Positions 17,291 to 27,221 of a stretch of DNA of 64,000 nt are shown here, piece after piece. Position numbers and translations under genes: made by a program. Numbering within the stretch: position 1 is the first letter of the stretch; every line of letters starts with the position of its first letter. The notes under the pieces were generated by a model. That model was not told the DNA's origin, searched no databases, and saw only the letters and a program-made list of their open reading frames with translations. Location of the stretch: positions 1-64,000 of the forward strand of contig CALXUN010000007.1 of assembly GCA_944391705.1 (NCBI GenBank), written 5' to 3'. Source of the stretch: an uncultured Alphaproteobacteria bacterium. Lineage in GTDB: Bacteria; Pseudomonadota; Alphaproteobacteria; RF32; CAG-239.

Positions 17291-18409
17291 TTAACCTCCC
17301 ATGGCGCTTGTAATCTGGTCTTGCATCTCAAACACGCCGAACACGGCCCAGGCAATAACGCCGGCAACGGCCAGCAAGGCCACCATGTTTAACAACGAGG
17401 CTTTTTGTTCAATCATGTAAACAGATTCTTCCAGCCAGTCATCAGCCAGTTTCCCCAAAGCTTCTTCAAAGTTGTCAAGTTCCGAATAAATTTTCAAATC
17501 GGAAATAATTTCCTTATCCGGGAAATTCAAGCCTGTTTTCATTAAAGCCTGACCAAGGTTGTCACCGTTTTTAATAAAAGTAAGGGTTTTATCAATCCGT
17601 TCTTTTAAGTATGCGTTGGAATCTCTTCTCAAAGCTTGTAAAGCCGTTGAAACCGGAACGCCGCCTTTAACCAGGGCAGACAAGGCCAAAAGCCAGGTAA
17701 TGCCCATAAAGACTTTATATAAAGACCATGGCGGAACATTATCAAATGCAGCTCTAATCGGACCTGTCCATATACCAATGGTAAGATAAATGACAAGCAT
17801 AACGGAAGGAAAAGAAATAAATGCAAACAGCCAGTTAACTTTAATCCAGTCGGAAATATCAACCAGCGTCCGTGCCGTCCCGACCCACCGTACGCCCGGT
17901 GCCGCATCAATCATCGGCGGAACCATGTAAGCACCGATGGCCCAGATAATAACGATGGACATCATCATCAGAAATGACGGATAAGAGATTGCGCCGATAA
18001 TCGGACGGATCATTTTGGTAGAACCTTCGGTAACTTTAATCAGGTTTAACAAAGCGCTTTCCAAATCGGAAACATCACCCACAGAAAGCATCAGTCTTTC
18101 ACGGCTCGGCGCCCAGCCTTTCAGGGCATCAGAAAAAGGTAAACCGTTTTGTAAAGCCCGTCCCCAGCTGGCAAGAGCAATAGCCATTGGCTCGCTTGGG
18201 TTTTTACCGCCGTTGGTGATACCGTCGTGGAGCATATCCAGAGCATCCATTAACGAGAACCTGTTGCGCATCAGGGCGGCCAGTTTACGATAAATTTTCA
18301 ATCTGGCTTCATTAGAAAAATTACAAATCATTTTAGCGTAATAAACTTCAATGGAGTTTAATGAACGCATTGCTTTATTAAAAGATGTTGATTTTTTCTT
18401 TTCTGCCAT
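17291..18409 (-). CDS. pilR: PilR inner-membrane platform protein
   Basis: The 372-residue protein is a GspF/PilC-type platform. It has two T2SS-F-like domains with membrane segments (SYPSFLMMMSIVIIWAIGAYM, LFAFISFPSVMLVIYLTI, and a C-terminal MVALLAVAGVIAWAVFGVF). These proteins sit in the inner membrane, contact the assembly ATPase and help insert or extract pilins. The start at MAEKKK follows an AGGAGTGG site. It is 14 bases downstream of pilQ. Confidence 0.88.
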   Translation of the reverse strand: MAEKKKSTSFNKAMRSLNSIEVYYAKMICNFSNEARLKIYRKLAALMRNRFSLMDALDMLHDGITNGGKNPSEPMAIALASWGRALQNGLPFSDALKGWAPSRERLMLSVGDVSDLESALLNLIKVTEGSTKMIRPIIGAISYPSFLMMMSIVIIWAIGAYMVPPMIDAAPGVRWVGTARTLVDISDWIKVNWLFAFISFPSVMLVIYLTIGIWTGPIRAAFDNVPPWSLYKVFMGITWLLALSALVKGGVPVSTALQALRRDSNAYLKERIDKTLTFIKNGDNLGQALMKTGLNFPDKEIISDLKIYSELDNFEEALGKLADDWLEESVYMIEQKASLLNMVALLAVAGVIAWAVFGVFEMQDQITSAMGG

Positions 18410-18423
18410 AATATATACCACTC

Positions 18424-20088
18424 CTAGTAAACAGGACGCTGGTCAAGCAAGCCGCACCAACGTTCAACTTCATCTAAATCAATATAGCCCTTTAACATTC
18501 TTTCCAATGCTGCGTCACGAAGCGGCCGGCCGTCCAGTTCACTGGTCCAGTAATCAATGGCACGCTTGGTATCGCCGCTGATCATGAGTTGTAAAAACAT
18601 GGCATCCGGTAAAATAATTTCCGGCACGGACATACGCCCGCTAAAACCTTTATACCCGCAGTATTTACAACCTTCTCCCCGGACAAAAGTATTTTCAATA
18701 CCAAAATCACCCAAAGCCGTTTTCAGGCGCTCAAACGAGGGGTCATTCATCCTTTCTTTAATGGATTTGCGGCAGTAGGGGCAAAGTTTACGGAACAAAC
18801 GTTGGGAAATTAATCCTTTGATTAATTCCGGATCGCCCAGCATATATGACTGAATGCCCATATCGCGCAAACGGGTAATAATTGCCGGGGCTGAGTTTGC
18901 GTGTAAAGTTGACCACACACCGTGACCGGATAAAGCACCTTTAAAAGTTAATTCGGCAGCAGATAAGGAACGAATTTCACCGACCATCATAACATCAGGG
19001 TCAGAACGCAAAGCAGCATTTAAGGCCTTGGTAAATTCGGCTTCTTTTTCCTCTTCGGTATTAGCGTTCGTCACCGGCATTTGTCTTGCACCGGGAATTG
19101 GGTATTCCGGCGGATCTTCCACCGTAATTAAGTTAATTTCATAGTTTTTTTCCTGCAAAAGTTTAATCATGTTTCTTTGCAGGGTTGTTGATTTTCCGGA
19201 ACCCGTCGGACCGGCAACGATATTTAAGCCAACCGGTACGGCTCTCAAGCGATAAAATAAATTTTCTTCCCGCTCGCCAAAACCTAAAGATTTCAAATCA
19301 GAACTGCCGTCCGGGTTGTCATCGGCGTACAAAAGACGCATAACCAGATATTGCGAACCAAAAGCAATCGGGTTAAATTGCAAACGTATAGCCAAAACGT
19401 TATGCGGCAGCATTAATTTACCGTTAGAACCACGCAACGGTGTTGCGCCCAGTTTCTGAGCACCTTGGAACTCGTTTTGGGCATAGTTTGAGTCGGAAAT
19501 ATCAGCAGACGCAAAAGCAGCACGAACAAAAGCCTCGCCCCAGTCTTTGTTGTATTCCATTTGCCGTTGCATCATACCGTTAACACGGAACATGATAATT
19601 GTTGAATCGGCAACAATGACATGGATATCAGATACTTTTTGTGCAGAAGCCCGGGCAATGACATTAATAAAGTCAATTTGCATCTGCATCTGATCATGCG
19701 ATTCACTGTCAACGTTAGCCACGCCGGAACCGCGCTCGGCAAAAGCATAAATAGCGGTAATTTCATTTTGACTGACATATTCCGGAGCTTTGATAGGAAT
19801 CTTTCTTCTTTTAATTGTTTTTTCAAAGTTATAAACCGGACCGTCAAAACGATGGTCTTTGGAAACAAGATAGGTTCCGTCTGAAAACAAAGCAACCAGA
19901 CGTCTTGTTTCGTCACTAATCAGAATATCGGAATCAGGCAATGTAAGAAGTTTGTTGCCATTGGCAAACAATTCTTCCAGAATATTTCTTTTCTTACCTT
20001 GCTCAGTTTCACTCTCAGCTAAATAAGAACCGGAAGACGCTGAAGTCCCGGTCTTATTTTCTTTGCTGTTTTCCGTCTGAGTAGCCAT
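18424..20088 (-). CDS. pilQ: PilQ pilus-assembly ATPase
   Basis: The 554-residue GspE/PilB-type ATPase powers thin-pilus polymerisation from the cytoplasm. An N-terminal unique region is followed by a GspE-like N2 domain (ASAQKVSDIHVIVADS), Walker A GPTGSGKSTTLQR near residue 292, Asp box VEDPPEYP, Walker B VMMVGEIRSLSAAE and His box TLHANSA. A zinc-binding pair CPYC and CKYC in the C-terminal part is typical of this branch. I chose the ATG at 20088; a GTG at 20100 would add four residues. It begins shortly after the pilP stop. Confidence 0.9.
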   Translation of the reverse strand: MATQTENSKENKTGTSASSGSYLAESETEQGKKRNILEELFANGNKLLTLPDSDILISDETRRLVALFSDGTYLVSKDHRFDGPVYNFEKTIKRRKIPIKAPEYVSQNEITAIYAFAERGSGVANVDSESHDQMQMQIDFINVIARASAQKVSDIHVIVADSTIIMFRVNGMMQRQMEYNKDWGEAFVRAAFASADISDSNYAQNEFQGAQKLGATPLRGSNGKLMLPHNVLAIRLQFNPIAFGSQYLVMRLLYADDNPDGSSDLKSLGFGEREENLFYRLRAVPVGLNIVAGPTGSGKSTTLQRNMIKLLQEKNYEINLITVEDPPEYPIPGARQMPVTNANTEEEKEAEFTKALNAALRSDPDVMMVGEIRSLSAAELTFKGALSGHGVWSTLHANSAPAIITRLRDMGIQSYMLGDPELIKGLISQRLFRKLCPYCRKSIKERMNDPSFERLKTALGDFGIENTFVRGEGCKYCGYKGFSGRMSVPEIILPDAMFLQLMISGDTKRAIDYWTSELDGRPLRDAALERMLKGYIDLDEVERWCGLLDQRPVY

Positions 20089-20106
20089 TTTACGACACAC
20101 CCCGCC

Positions 20107-21633
20107 TTATTTAACGAACATTCCCGTTCCCAATGAAGGTATGCCTCGTTCGGCTGCTACGCCACCGGATGATTTTCTAGGAGCAGCGACGGGTTTTCTC
20201 GGCGCTTTGGCACTTGTTGTTGCCGTTCCTTCCATATTTTCCGGTTCCATGGTCATGGCGCTTCCGCTGGTGTACAGATAATCTTTCAAGCCGTTACGGT
20301 CAAACTGTATATAGTTGGGCGTAATCGCTTCAATAGCATGTCCGGTCTGCAAGATTGTACCCTTCCGTGCCAGAAAAGATTCTCCTTCCTTATTAATAAG
20401 TTTTGCAACCAATTCATCACCTTGTCCGGTGATGTCCATTATGGCATATTCTTTTGAAATATTAACCGGAACAATTTTTGCGTCAATGGATGTCGTAACG
20501 GCAGCATTTTTATTTTCGCCGCCTTTATTGGCATCAAAAGGATTTTTTTGCCGGTTTTTGGCAGCCAGAGCTTCAGCTTCAATACGTTTTTTCAACTGAA
20601 TATTCTGAGCCGTCAAACTGGCCAGGGTGCGATCATGGTTGCTTTTGGCATTATTAGCGCTTTGAACGGCTTTATTTGATAAAGTATTCAAAGCATCAAG
20701 CTTTTGTTTGAAGTTGTCAACCAAAGATTTTCTGTCAGCTTCAATTTGGCGCATTTGCTTATAAACCTCGGCATTTTCGGCAATCCATTTCTGATTTTGC
20801 TCCAACATGCGATTCATGTAAGCGTTTAACACTTTTTTCTGTTTGAGCTTTTCTAATTCGATTTCTTTTTCTTTTAACAGTTGTTGCTCTTTTAAAACTT
20901 TGGCTTCTTGTTCTTTTTTCCATTCAAACTCTTTACGTTTTTTTTCTTCCTCGGCAGCGGCTTTTTCTTCCAGAGCTTTGGTTCTCTGAGCTTTAATGGC
21001 TTCAATTTCATTACGAAGTTTTTCGCGTCGCAGTTCCAAGGTCAGCAAAGTTGTCTGTTTTTCAATGTCAGACATCTGGCTGAACAGATCGTTGTCTATT
21101 TTTGCCAGAACATCATCCCCGAATTCCTTTGTACTTTGAGGCTTGGGAGCTTCCTGCTTTGCAGCCATAAGCGGGTTAGTGTTTCCGGTTGTCGGGCCGG
21201 ATGCCGCCGGTTTTGATGCCGTTGCAGGCAAAGGAGGAACATCGCTTTCAACGCCTAAAGAAAAATCCATATCCTGATCAAAGTTTTCAGGACTTGGCGC
21301 TGCTTCTGCATTTGTTTCGGCAGGCAAGGCCGGAACGGAAGCAGGCGCCGGAACAACATCATTAGAAGCGGCTTTGGGCGCCGGAGAAATTAAACCGGCA
21401 TTGTCCAGGGGAATAACCTCGTCATTAGGCAGAGAACTTGGCAAATCAGTATCCATAGACAGTTCTGCCGAAGGGACAGCAGCCTCATTGGCATTGTTAT
21501 CAGGTGCAGATGCTTCGTTGTCTTCAACCAGTGAGACAACGCCCTGCGCCTCACAGGGCTTGACTGCATTTAAAGTAATAAATGAAATCAAAGCGGCTGT
21601 AAGTAAATTTTTATATAAAAGCTTATAATACAT
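20107..21633 (-). CDS. pilP: PilP-like thin-pilus biogenesis protein with coiled coil
   Basis: The 508-residue protein has a signal peptide ending near PCEAQ, a Pro/Ala-rich disordered stretch (about 35-165), a long charged coiled coil (about 185-360) and a C-terminal PilP-like beta domain (IVPVNISKEYAIMDITGQG through YIQFDRNGLKDYLY). That last domain follows the PilP pattern: a short V-x-x-I-x-G strand, an A-K-L-x-x-x-x-G repeat and a GHAIEAI strand. R64 PilP is only about 150 residues, so this one is greatly enlarged by the coiled coil. It overlaps the pilO stop by 11 bases. Confidence 0.75.
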   Translation of the reverse strand: MYYKLLYKNLLTAALISFITLNAVKPCEAQGVVSLVEDNEASAPDNNANEAAVPSAELSMDTDLPSSLPNDEVIPLDNAGLISPAPKAASNDVVPAPASVPALPAETNAEAAPSPENFDQDMDFSLGVESDVPPLPATASKPAASGPTTGNTNPLMAAKQEAPKPQSTKEFGDDVLAKIDNDLFSQMSDIEKQTTLLTLELRREKLRNEIEAIKAQRTKALEEKAAAEEEKKRKEFEWKKEQEAKVLKEQQLLKEKEIELEKLKQKKVLNAYMNRMLEQNQKWIAENAEVYKQMRQIEADRKSLVDNFKQKLDALNTLSNKAVQSANNAKSNHDRTLASLTAQNIQLKKRIEAEALAAKNRQKNPFDANKGGENKNAAVTTSIDAKIVPVNISKEYAIMDITGQGDELVAKLINKEGESFLARKGTILQTGHAIEAITPNYIQFDRNGLKDYLYTSGSAMTMEPENMEGTATTSAKAPRKPVAAPRKSSGGVAAERGIPSLGTGMFVK

Positions 21634-22912
21634 ATATCGCTCCTTCGTAATACCAGTTATGGCTGTTTATATCATATTTAATAGTATTAATCTTAAGTCC
21701 TGAAAAATTCATTAACAAATCTTTCCATTGCAACGGATCATGATTTGATGTGAAATTGAATTTAACGGAACGGTAGACATTTTTTTGCGGGGAAGTCCAT
21801 GTTTCCGTGTTCATATTAATTGACATCTGAATGGCCTGGAACAAATCATTAATCATATTAACCAAATCGACCCCGTTTTTTTCCGGCGGAGAATTTAAGT
21901 TTTTGACATCGGTTATCGGTACGGACACAACAACACTGTCGCCTCGGGCCGAAATTGACCGACTGGAAAAGGTAACGCCTGAATTATTCAACGCATGATC
22001 CATCCATGACAGCCGTCCAACTTCACGTTTCCATGATGTCACCAATCCGGTCGGTGTACAGGTAATGCCCTCAATTTTCCATCCCGGTACAATAATACTG
22101 ACCACATCTTGGGTTGCCTTATAACATTTTTCCAAAATGGCCTGCGGATCTGGAATACTTTCCCAGGGTTTGGGTTCCGGCGGCGGGGGAGCCTTTTCGA
22201 TTTTTTTAACGGGAACCGGTGCAATAATAGGCTTTTTAGGAGGAGCAAGGAAAATTGAATTAATCAAAGTTGAAACCAACCAGATGGCCACAACGGCAAT
22301 TGCAGCCACAACGGCAAACAACTTTGGTCCCCGGAGGGCACGTATTTTTTGTAAATATGCCGTAGCTCCCTTGTCAACCATACTTTCAAGAGACATTTCT
22401 TCTGTCTCTTCAATTCCCCATTCGGCCGGTGCAATCTTGCGTCCCCAGTCAGGAACGGCCAGCATGGACATAAATTGTTCTCTGGCGTCTTCTTCATTTA
22501 AGAACAGCATATCACCGTCAGAAAGGATAATATCATTTCTGGCGCAAACGTACCACCATCCGCTATTTACTTTAAAAACCGCCAAAAAAGACGATCTGTC
22601 CGATAATGCCGTAGCAACAGTAACAGCTGCTGCCGGCATTTTCTTTTTATATCCCTGATATGATACGCAAAGACCAAATTGAGGAGATTTGCCGGGTTTA
22701 AGACAGAATAAATCAGCTCCTTCCAAAACATTTTCGGAAGCTTCAATGATTTCCGTAAAAGGGTCGTCCCGGTTTTGTAACGGCTGCCAGAAGAGGCTGG
22801 CGGCGTAAGGCACACCGCCAATTTCAAAGTTGGTTCCCCAAGCTTTGGCTTCATCTCTTTCCGGAGCTGCTTCACCGGAATAGTTTTCATCTAAATTAGC
22901 ATCTTCCAGCAC
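21623..22912 (-). CDS. pilO: PilO-like type IVb pilus protein
   Basis: The 429-residue protein matches the PilO2 layout of R64-like thin pili. An N-terminal cytoplasmic domain (starting around WGTNFEIGGVPYAASLFW) has a PilM-like feel. A single membrane helix (about 200-220, LFAVVAAIAVVAIWLVSTL) is followed by a Pro/Lys linker and a periplasmic domain beginning PWESIPDPQAILEKCY. In type IVb systems this protein links the cytoplasmic ATPase platform to the secretin. It lies 15 bases after pilN. Confidence 0.8.
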   Translation of the reverse strand: MLEDANLDENYSGEAAPERDEAKAWGTNFEIGGVPYAASLFWQPLQNRDDPFTEIIEASENVLEGADLFCLKPGKSPQFGLCVSYQGYKKKMPAAAVTVATALSDRSSFLAVFKVNSGWWYVCARNDIILSDGDMLFLNEEDAREQFMSMLAVPDWGRKIAPAEWGIEETEEMSLESMVDKGATAYLQKIRALRGPKLFAVVAAIAVVAIWLVSTLINSIFLAPPKKPIIAPVPVKKIEKAPPPPEPKPWESIPDPQAILEKCYKATQDVVSIIVPGWKIEGITCTPTGLVTSWKREVGRLSWMDHALNNSGVTFSSRSISARGDSVVVSVPITDVKNLNSPPEKNGVDLVNMINDLFQAIQMSINMNTETWTSPQKNVYRSVKFNFTSNHDPLQWKDLLMNFSGLKINTIKYDINSHNWYYEGAIYVL

Positions 22913-22927
22913 GGTTTTTCCTTTCCG

Positions 22928-24574
22928 TTAATAATTCATTCTCGATTCAGGAGATAAAGGTGTATTCAGCACCACCGGCGTCAGCATAATCACCAAAATA
23001 CTTCTGGTTTTTTCAGCTGTGGCCGTACCACCCAAAAGCGAATTTTCCGCAGAGCCGACACCGGTTTTGTTTGCCGTGTTTTCAACTCTCTCATAGCCGC
23101 TCAAAATCAGCGTTTCGCCAGATTTCAAAGCAACTTCCTGCGTAAAGCCGCGAGTTTCAATAATCGGGTTTTGAATATACTGACCGCTGGTTTCTTCCGA
23201 ACCTTCGCCGCTGCCGCCCAAGTCAACTCTTTCCAACTCAATCAAGTCAGACAATGTCAGGTTAAACATCAGCATCAAACGGCCATGTTCCAAAATCCGC
23301 GGCAACACATCAAGTGTGAAACCTGTTTCAATTTCTTCGGTTTCCGTTGACAAGTCATAGTAGCTGCCATCGCTGCCTGAATTTGTCTTCGTGATTTCGG
23401 AAATATAATTCTGGGTTCGGACAACTTGAATAGGTGCCGGCTTATTATTTAAAGTCGTAACCGTACCGCTGGTAACCAACGTTGTCGTACCTTGTTCAGA
23501 CAAAGCTTGAATAGCGCCTTGCAGCGTCCAGCTACCGGAAACAATCGCCATTGACAAGTTTTCGGTAATTTCAGCACCCAAACCGCTACCTGGGCTGGCA
23601 AATCCCAAGTCAGTAATGTGGCTACCGCTGATACCGCCGTCGGCTCTGGTGCCGTTAAACACGGCGCCCAAGTTCAAGCCGTATTGATCGCTGTCTGAAA
23701 TCGTAACTTGCAACACTTTAACGCTGATAGCTACTTGCCGTGACAATCTAACGTTCTGTTCATTAACAAATTTTGCCACTTTACGGATATCTGTCGGTGT
23801 ACCGGTTAAGGTAATGGTACCGTTGGACTGATCCATTGTCAGTTGTGCTCCTTGGCTGATCATTGATTTAATTGAGGATTCAATATTTGTCCACAAATCA
23901 ATGTTTGCCGTATTGGTCAAAGATACAGATGACGAGCCTGCACTGCCTTCCGTAGATGAGCCGCCGACATTAACCGACAGCGTCGGCTTGGTCGGAAGAG
24001 TGTATAATACGAAAGTTTTAGTAATATATTTATAAAAATAAATTTGCTTATTTTCATACTTCCACCAAATGCCGAAACGGTTTGATACTTCATCAAGCAA
24101 GCCGCTTAACGGACCTTTGTAAGAAACAAGCATTTTAGTGCTGTCTGTCCATTGGGCGCCGATAGTTTCCAGACTGGGGGCATTCCCATCAGCCAGACTT
24201 TTAGAATTTTCTTCCAGTTCCTGATCATAGCGGACAGACAAAGAGGTGATTTTATTAATCATGTCACCGATTTCAAACAAAGTAATCGGGCGGTTACTGA
24301 TTAAAGTAACACCATCTGCCGTTTCCAGATAGCTGGGAACAGGGTCGCCTTCATACTCAATCTCGCTGGTATCTCCAAGCCATATATCATCCTTAACCCG
24401 GATGACATCGGTAGGAGCAGGCGTAGTCGGCACTTTTGCCTCTTCTTTGAGAGCAACTGTGTTTTCGACCTCCCGGTCCAGCGTGGCGTCCAAATCGGTT
24501 GAAACGGAGCAGGCTGCCACAAGCCCGGCTACGGTCGTTCCAATAGCCAAATTGATAATTTTATTCATATGCAT
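22928..24574 (-). CDS. pilN: PilN-like secretin lipoprotein
   Basis: The 548-residue lipoprotein has a lipobox ending at Cys22 (AGLVAAC). It then has N-terminal domains that include a strand-helix repeat (ITLTGTPTDIRKVAKFVNEQN) and a C-terminal secretin domain with GETLILSGYERVEN and the final ILVIMLTPVVLN. It would form the outer-membrane channel for the thin pilus. Three in-frame ATGs follow the GGAGG site closely; the one at 24574 has the best spacing (six bases). Its start overlaps the upstream gene by 14 bases. Confidence 0.88.
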   Translation of the reverse strand: MHMNKIINLAIGTTVAGLVAACSVSTDLDATLDREVENTVALKEEAKVPTTPAPTDVIRVKDDIWLGDTSEIEYEGDPVPSYLETADGVTLISNRPITLFEIGDMINKITSLSVRYDQELEENSKSLADGNAPSLETIGAQWTDSTKMLVSYKGPLSGLLDEVSNRFGIWWKYENKQIYFYKYITKTFVLYTLPTKPTLSVNVGGSSTEGSAGSSSVSLTNTANIDLWTNIESSIKSMISQGAQLTMDQSNGTITLTGTPTDIRKVAKFVNEQNVRLSRQVAISVKVLQVTISDSDQYGLNLGAVFNGTRADGGISGSHITDLGFASPGSGLGAEITENLSMAIVSGSWTLQGAIQALSEQGTTTLVTSGTVTTLNNKPAPIQVVRTQNYISEITKTNSGSDGSYYDLSTETEEIETGFTLDVLPRILEHGRLMLMFNLTLSDLIELERVDLGGSGEGSEETSGQYIQNPIIETRGFTQEVALKSGETLILSGYERVENTANKTGVGSAENSLLGGTATAEKTRSILVIMLTPVVLNTPLSPESRMNY

Positions 24575-25310
24575 TCTCATCCTCCATTGTTTCAACCACT
24601 AAGACACGGTTTCCTTTATAAAAAGTTGCAATCGGTGCCGGCCGTGCTCTGGCAAAAGCTCTGATTAAAGCTGAACTGACGTCGGCAAACCGTCCTCTGA
24701 ACATAGCGCCGGCACTTAAAACATAATTACGGTTGGTATTCCAGACCAGGCGCCAGCCGGATTTTTCACTCCATTCGGTTAAAAGGGCTTTTAAATTCTG
24801 TCCTTCTTCGGCCAGCCAATCCTGAACAGGGTCTTCAATGTCTTCCATATCTTCTTCATCTTCAATATCACCGCTTAAGCCGTCTTCGGTGTCGGCAATT
24901 TCCTCTTCAACGGTTTCTGTTGTTTCAGAGGTTAACTCTGAGCCGGGATTGATTTGTTCTTCATATTCAATAACCTCGTCTTCAATGGACGGCGGAATGG
25001 AAGCCGAAAGATTGTTGCCGGCTGCAGCCTGGGATATCATTGAATCACGAGGCGTTCTTTCGCCGTATTCTCTATAGTCAGCTGCCGTTCTCGTATAATT
25101 GACAAACGGGTCCGTCGGGCACAATTCCGGATCATTCGTCGTCTGACAAATATAATCATCCGGCGGCAGGGTAACATTTTCCGCAGCGACAACCGGTACA
25201 GGACAATTGGGGCCGCTGCATTGAGCTGTATATGCGGAATTGTTGCGCACACAGCCGGCTATGCCCAAAAGGCCGATCAGGCAGGCCGGTAAAAATAGTT
25301 TTTTATTCAT
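24561..25310 (-). CDS. pilL: TcpQ/PilL-like lipoprotein
   Basis: The 249-residue lipoprotein has a lipobox ending at Cys20 (GLLGIAGC), a cysteine-containing segment CSGPNCPVP, a very acidic linker (about 115-170) and a C-terminal TcpQ-type domain: LKALLTEWSEKSGWRLVWN, then FADVSSALIRAFA and IATFYKGNRVLVVE. TcpQ and PilL domains help secretin assembly in type IVb pilus systems, which matches its place directly before pilN. An AGGGGA site supports the ATG at 25310. Confidence 0.75.
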   Translation of the reverse strand: MNKKLFLPACLIGLLGIAGCVRNNSAYTAQCSGPNCPVPVVAAENVTLPPDDYICQTTNDPELCPTDPFVNYTRTAADYREYGERTPRDSMISQAAAGNNLSASIPPSIEDEVIEYEEQINPGSELTSETTETVEEEIADTEDGLSGDIEDEEDMEDIEDPVQDWLAEEGQNLKALLTEWSEKSGWRLVWNTNRNYVLSAGAMFRGRFADVSSALIRAFARARPAPIATFYKGNRVLVVETMEDENAYE

Positions 25311-25394
25311 GTTTAATTCCCCTTTGTCATACTTCATAATATTTTCCAATCATACAGGCTGCAAATTAAATAATCAAGTTTTACAAAACACTTA

Positions 25395-27221
25395 TTACCA
25401 TGGACGATAATAAGAATTATTGCTGCTGTTTTTATTTACCACAACCTCTTCATTGTTGTTAAAACGAATATTCCTAATAATAAATGAATTTGGCTCGCGC
25501 GATGTGAAAACAATATTTATTTTTCTGAAATCAACACCGCGGTTGGCTAAAATGGTGCTTAGCAGGTTCAAACGCTTTTTTTGCAGAGCAAAAGAGCTGG
25601 TTCCGTCAATTCTGATTTCAATATACATGTCGTTGTTATCGCGGGCGGTGTCGGCAAAAGCGTGTATCCACCGCAGTGTTTGACCGGAAATTTCAGCCCT
25701 GTTCGGTTGAAATGAAAGGCGCAGCTCAGCCGGTAAAATTTGCGTATCTGTTTTATTTTCATCTTCACCGGAAACAAAGCCGAAAAAGTCAATGCCGCTT
25801 TTTTTGCCGGAAGTTTTCTTCTGAACTTTTTGTTCTTTGTTTGTCGTGCTTTCTTTATCATCGGAAAACCAGGAGGCAATGCTCTTAAACAAACCGCTTT
25901 GTTTTTCGTTCTCGTTTAACTTTTTGTTGTTAACAACTGTTTTTTGTGCGGCATTTTTTTCAGCTTTCTTCTCAGTATCGTCAGGTTTCTCTTGCGGCGA
26001 TGCCGTTAACTGAGGCGTAAGGTTCGTGTCGTTCATAATATCTTCCGGAATAGGAATAAGCAGATTTTGTATCATCTGATAAGCAACTTTTGTTTCTGTT
26101 CCGTCTTTGGCGTTTGTTTCCGGTTTTAAAGCATCTGAAACTTTTTTACTTTCTTCATCGGTAATGCCCGGCGTATTTTCGCCGGCGGGAGATGTTTCTT
26201 TGGAAACGGAAGGATCTTCTTTGGAAAAACGTTCGACAATGGCTTGATTTTTGGCAAATTTGTTACCTTTTGCCACAACCCACGGGCTGTCATTTTCCTC
26301 TTTTTCCGACATTTGAGTCCATTCGTCTTGTTTCAAGTCGGCTTCGGCCAGCGTTTTTTCTTCAGGTTCTTCAATTTCTTCAATTGTGCTGACCAGGTTG
26401 TTTGGTTCCAGCATGGCAATTTGCGCCGAACCTGTATTTTGGGCAACATTTATATGTGCATGAAGGGTGTCGTTTCCTTCCAAAAGCGGAATATCGCTTT
26501 CTTCACCTTCAAGAAGAGATTGTTCGGAAATATTTGTTGTGTTCGGCAAGTCGTTTGCGGCAACAAGAAGTTTTTGCGGCTGTTCGGTGTTGTTCGCACC
26601 TTCGGGGGTATAGATGGCTTCCGGCAGATTTTCCGGTTCCGGATTGTTTTCATTATTGTTCGTATCAAAGGTGTCGCTGATGTCAGCATAAACGATGCCG
26701 TTTTTTTCATAATCGTTTACCGGTTCGGCTTTGGTGATGATATTTTCTTTTTCCAGGATGATTTCTTTGGCGGCGGCCAGATCGGTATTAATTGTTTCTT
26801 TTTTTGTTTCCGATATAGCCGGGGTGATTTTTTGGACATCCGGTTCTTTAATGCTTGAAGCCGGCATTAAATCCGGCAGGTTTGCTCCGATAATAATATT
26901 ATCAGATGTGTCGGGCGGAGGCGGCGGCAGAGCACCGGCAGCAAACACAGCCGTACTTCGATGGTCTGTAATGTTTTCTAAAGGTGGAACGGCTGCTGTT
27001 AATTTTTCAATTTCGCTGATATCAACAGAGCTGTTTTCAACCATTGGCGTCAAATTATCAGAAGGAGCGGAAAATAAAGAAATGTTCTGAATTTTTGTGC
27101 TTTTTTCCGTTTTCCGATTTTCTGTTTCCGGGGCATGCATAAACACTTTATTGACGCAGATAACGGCCAATAAAGAAAATAAAAAGCTGCAAATAAAATT
27201 TTTTATGCTTTGTTTATGCAT
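25395..27221 (-). CDS. Anchored envelope protein with OmpA-like C-terminus
   Basis: The 608-residue protein has an N-terminal membrane segment (about 9-27), then some 440 residues of acidic, Pro/Asn/Glu-rich low-complexity sequence that is likely disordered, and a C-terminal domain from about residue 490. That domain reads RLSFQPNRAEISGQTLRWI, an IEIRIDGTSSFALQKKRLNL stretch, then GVDFRKINIVF, which follows the peptidoglycan-binding OmpA/MotB pattern, although the usual G-H-T-D motif is changed to IDGTSS. I infer a protein that reaches through the periplasm to the cell wall. It is the first gene of the thin-pilus operon, 84 bases ahead of pilL. It has no R64 counterpart that I recognise. Confidence 0.55.
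   Translation of the reverse strand: MHKQSIKNFICSFLFSLLAVICVNKVFMHAPETENRKTEKSTKIQNISLFSAPSDNLTPMVENSSVDISEIEKLTAAVPPLENITDHRSTAVFAAGALPPPPPDTSDNIIIGANLPDLMPASSIKEPDVQKITPAISETKKETINTDLAAAKEIILEKENIITKAEPVNDYEKNGIVYADISDTFDTNNNENNPEPENLPEAIYTPEGANNTEQPQKLLVAANDLPNTTNISEQSLLEGEESDIPLLEGNDTLHAHINVAQNTGSAQIAMLEPNNLVSTIEEIEEPEEKTLAEADLKQDEWTQMSEKEENDSPWVVAKGNKFAKNQAIVERFSKEDPSVSKETSPAGENTPGITDEESKKVSDALKPETNAKDGTETKVAYQMIQNLLIPIPEDIMNDTNLTPQLTASPQEKPDDTEKKAEKNAAQKTVVNNKKLNENEKQSGLFKSIASWFSDDKESTTNKEQKVQKKTSGKKSGIDFFGFVSGEDENKTDTQILPAELRLSFQPNRAEISGQTLRWIHAFADTARDNNDMYIEIRIDGTSSFALQKKRLNLLSTILANRGVDFRKINIVFTSREPNSFIIRNIRFNNNEEVVVNKNSSNNSYYRPW

Noticed and set aside
26244..26858. Plus-strand open frame of about 200 codons inside the OmpA-like gene
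   Set aside because: It is the mirror of a low-complexity coding region, is full of Phe and Arg, and has no ribosome-binding site.
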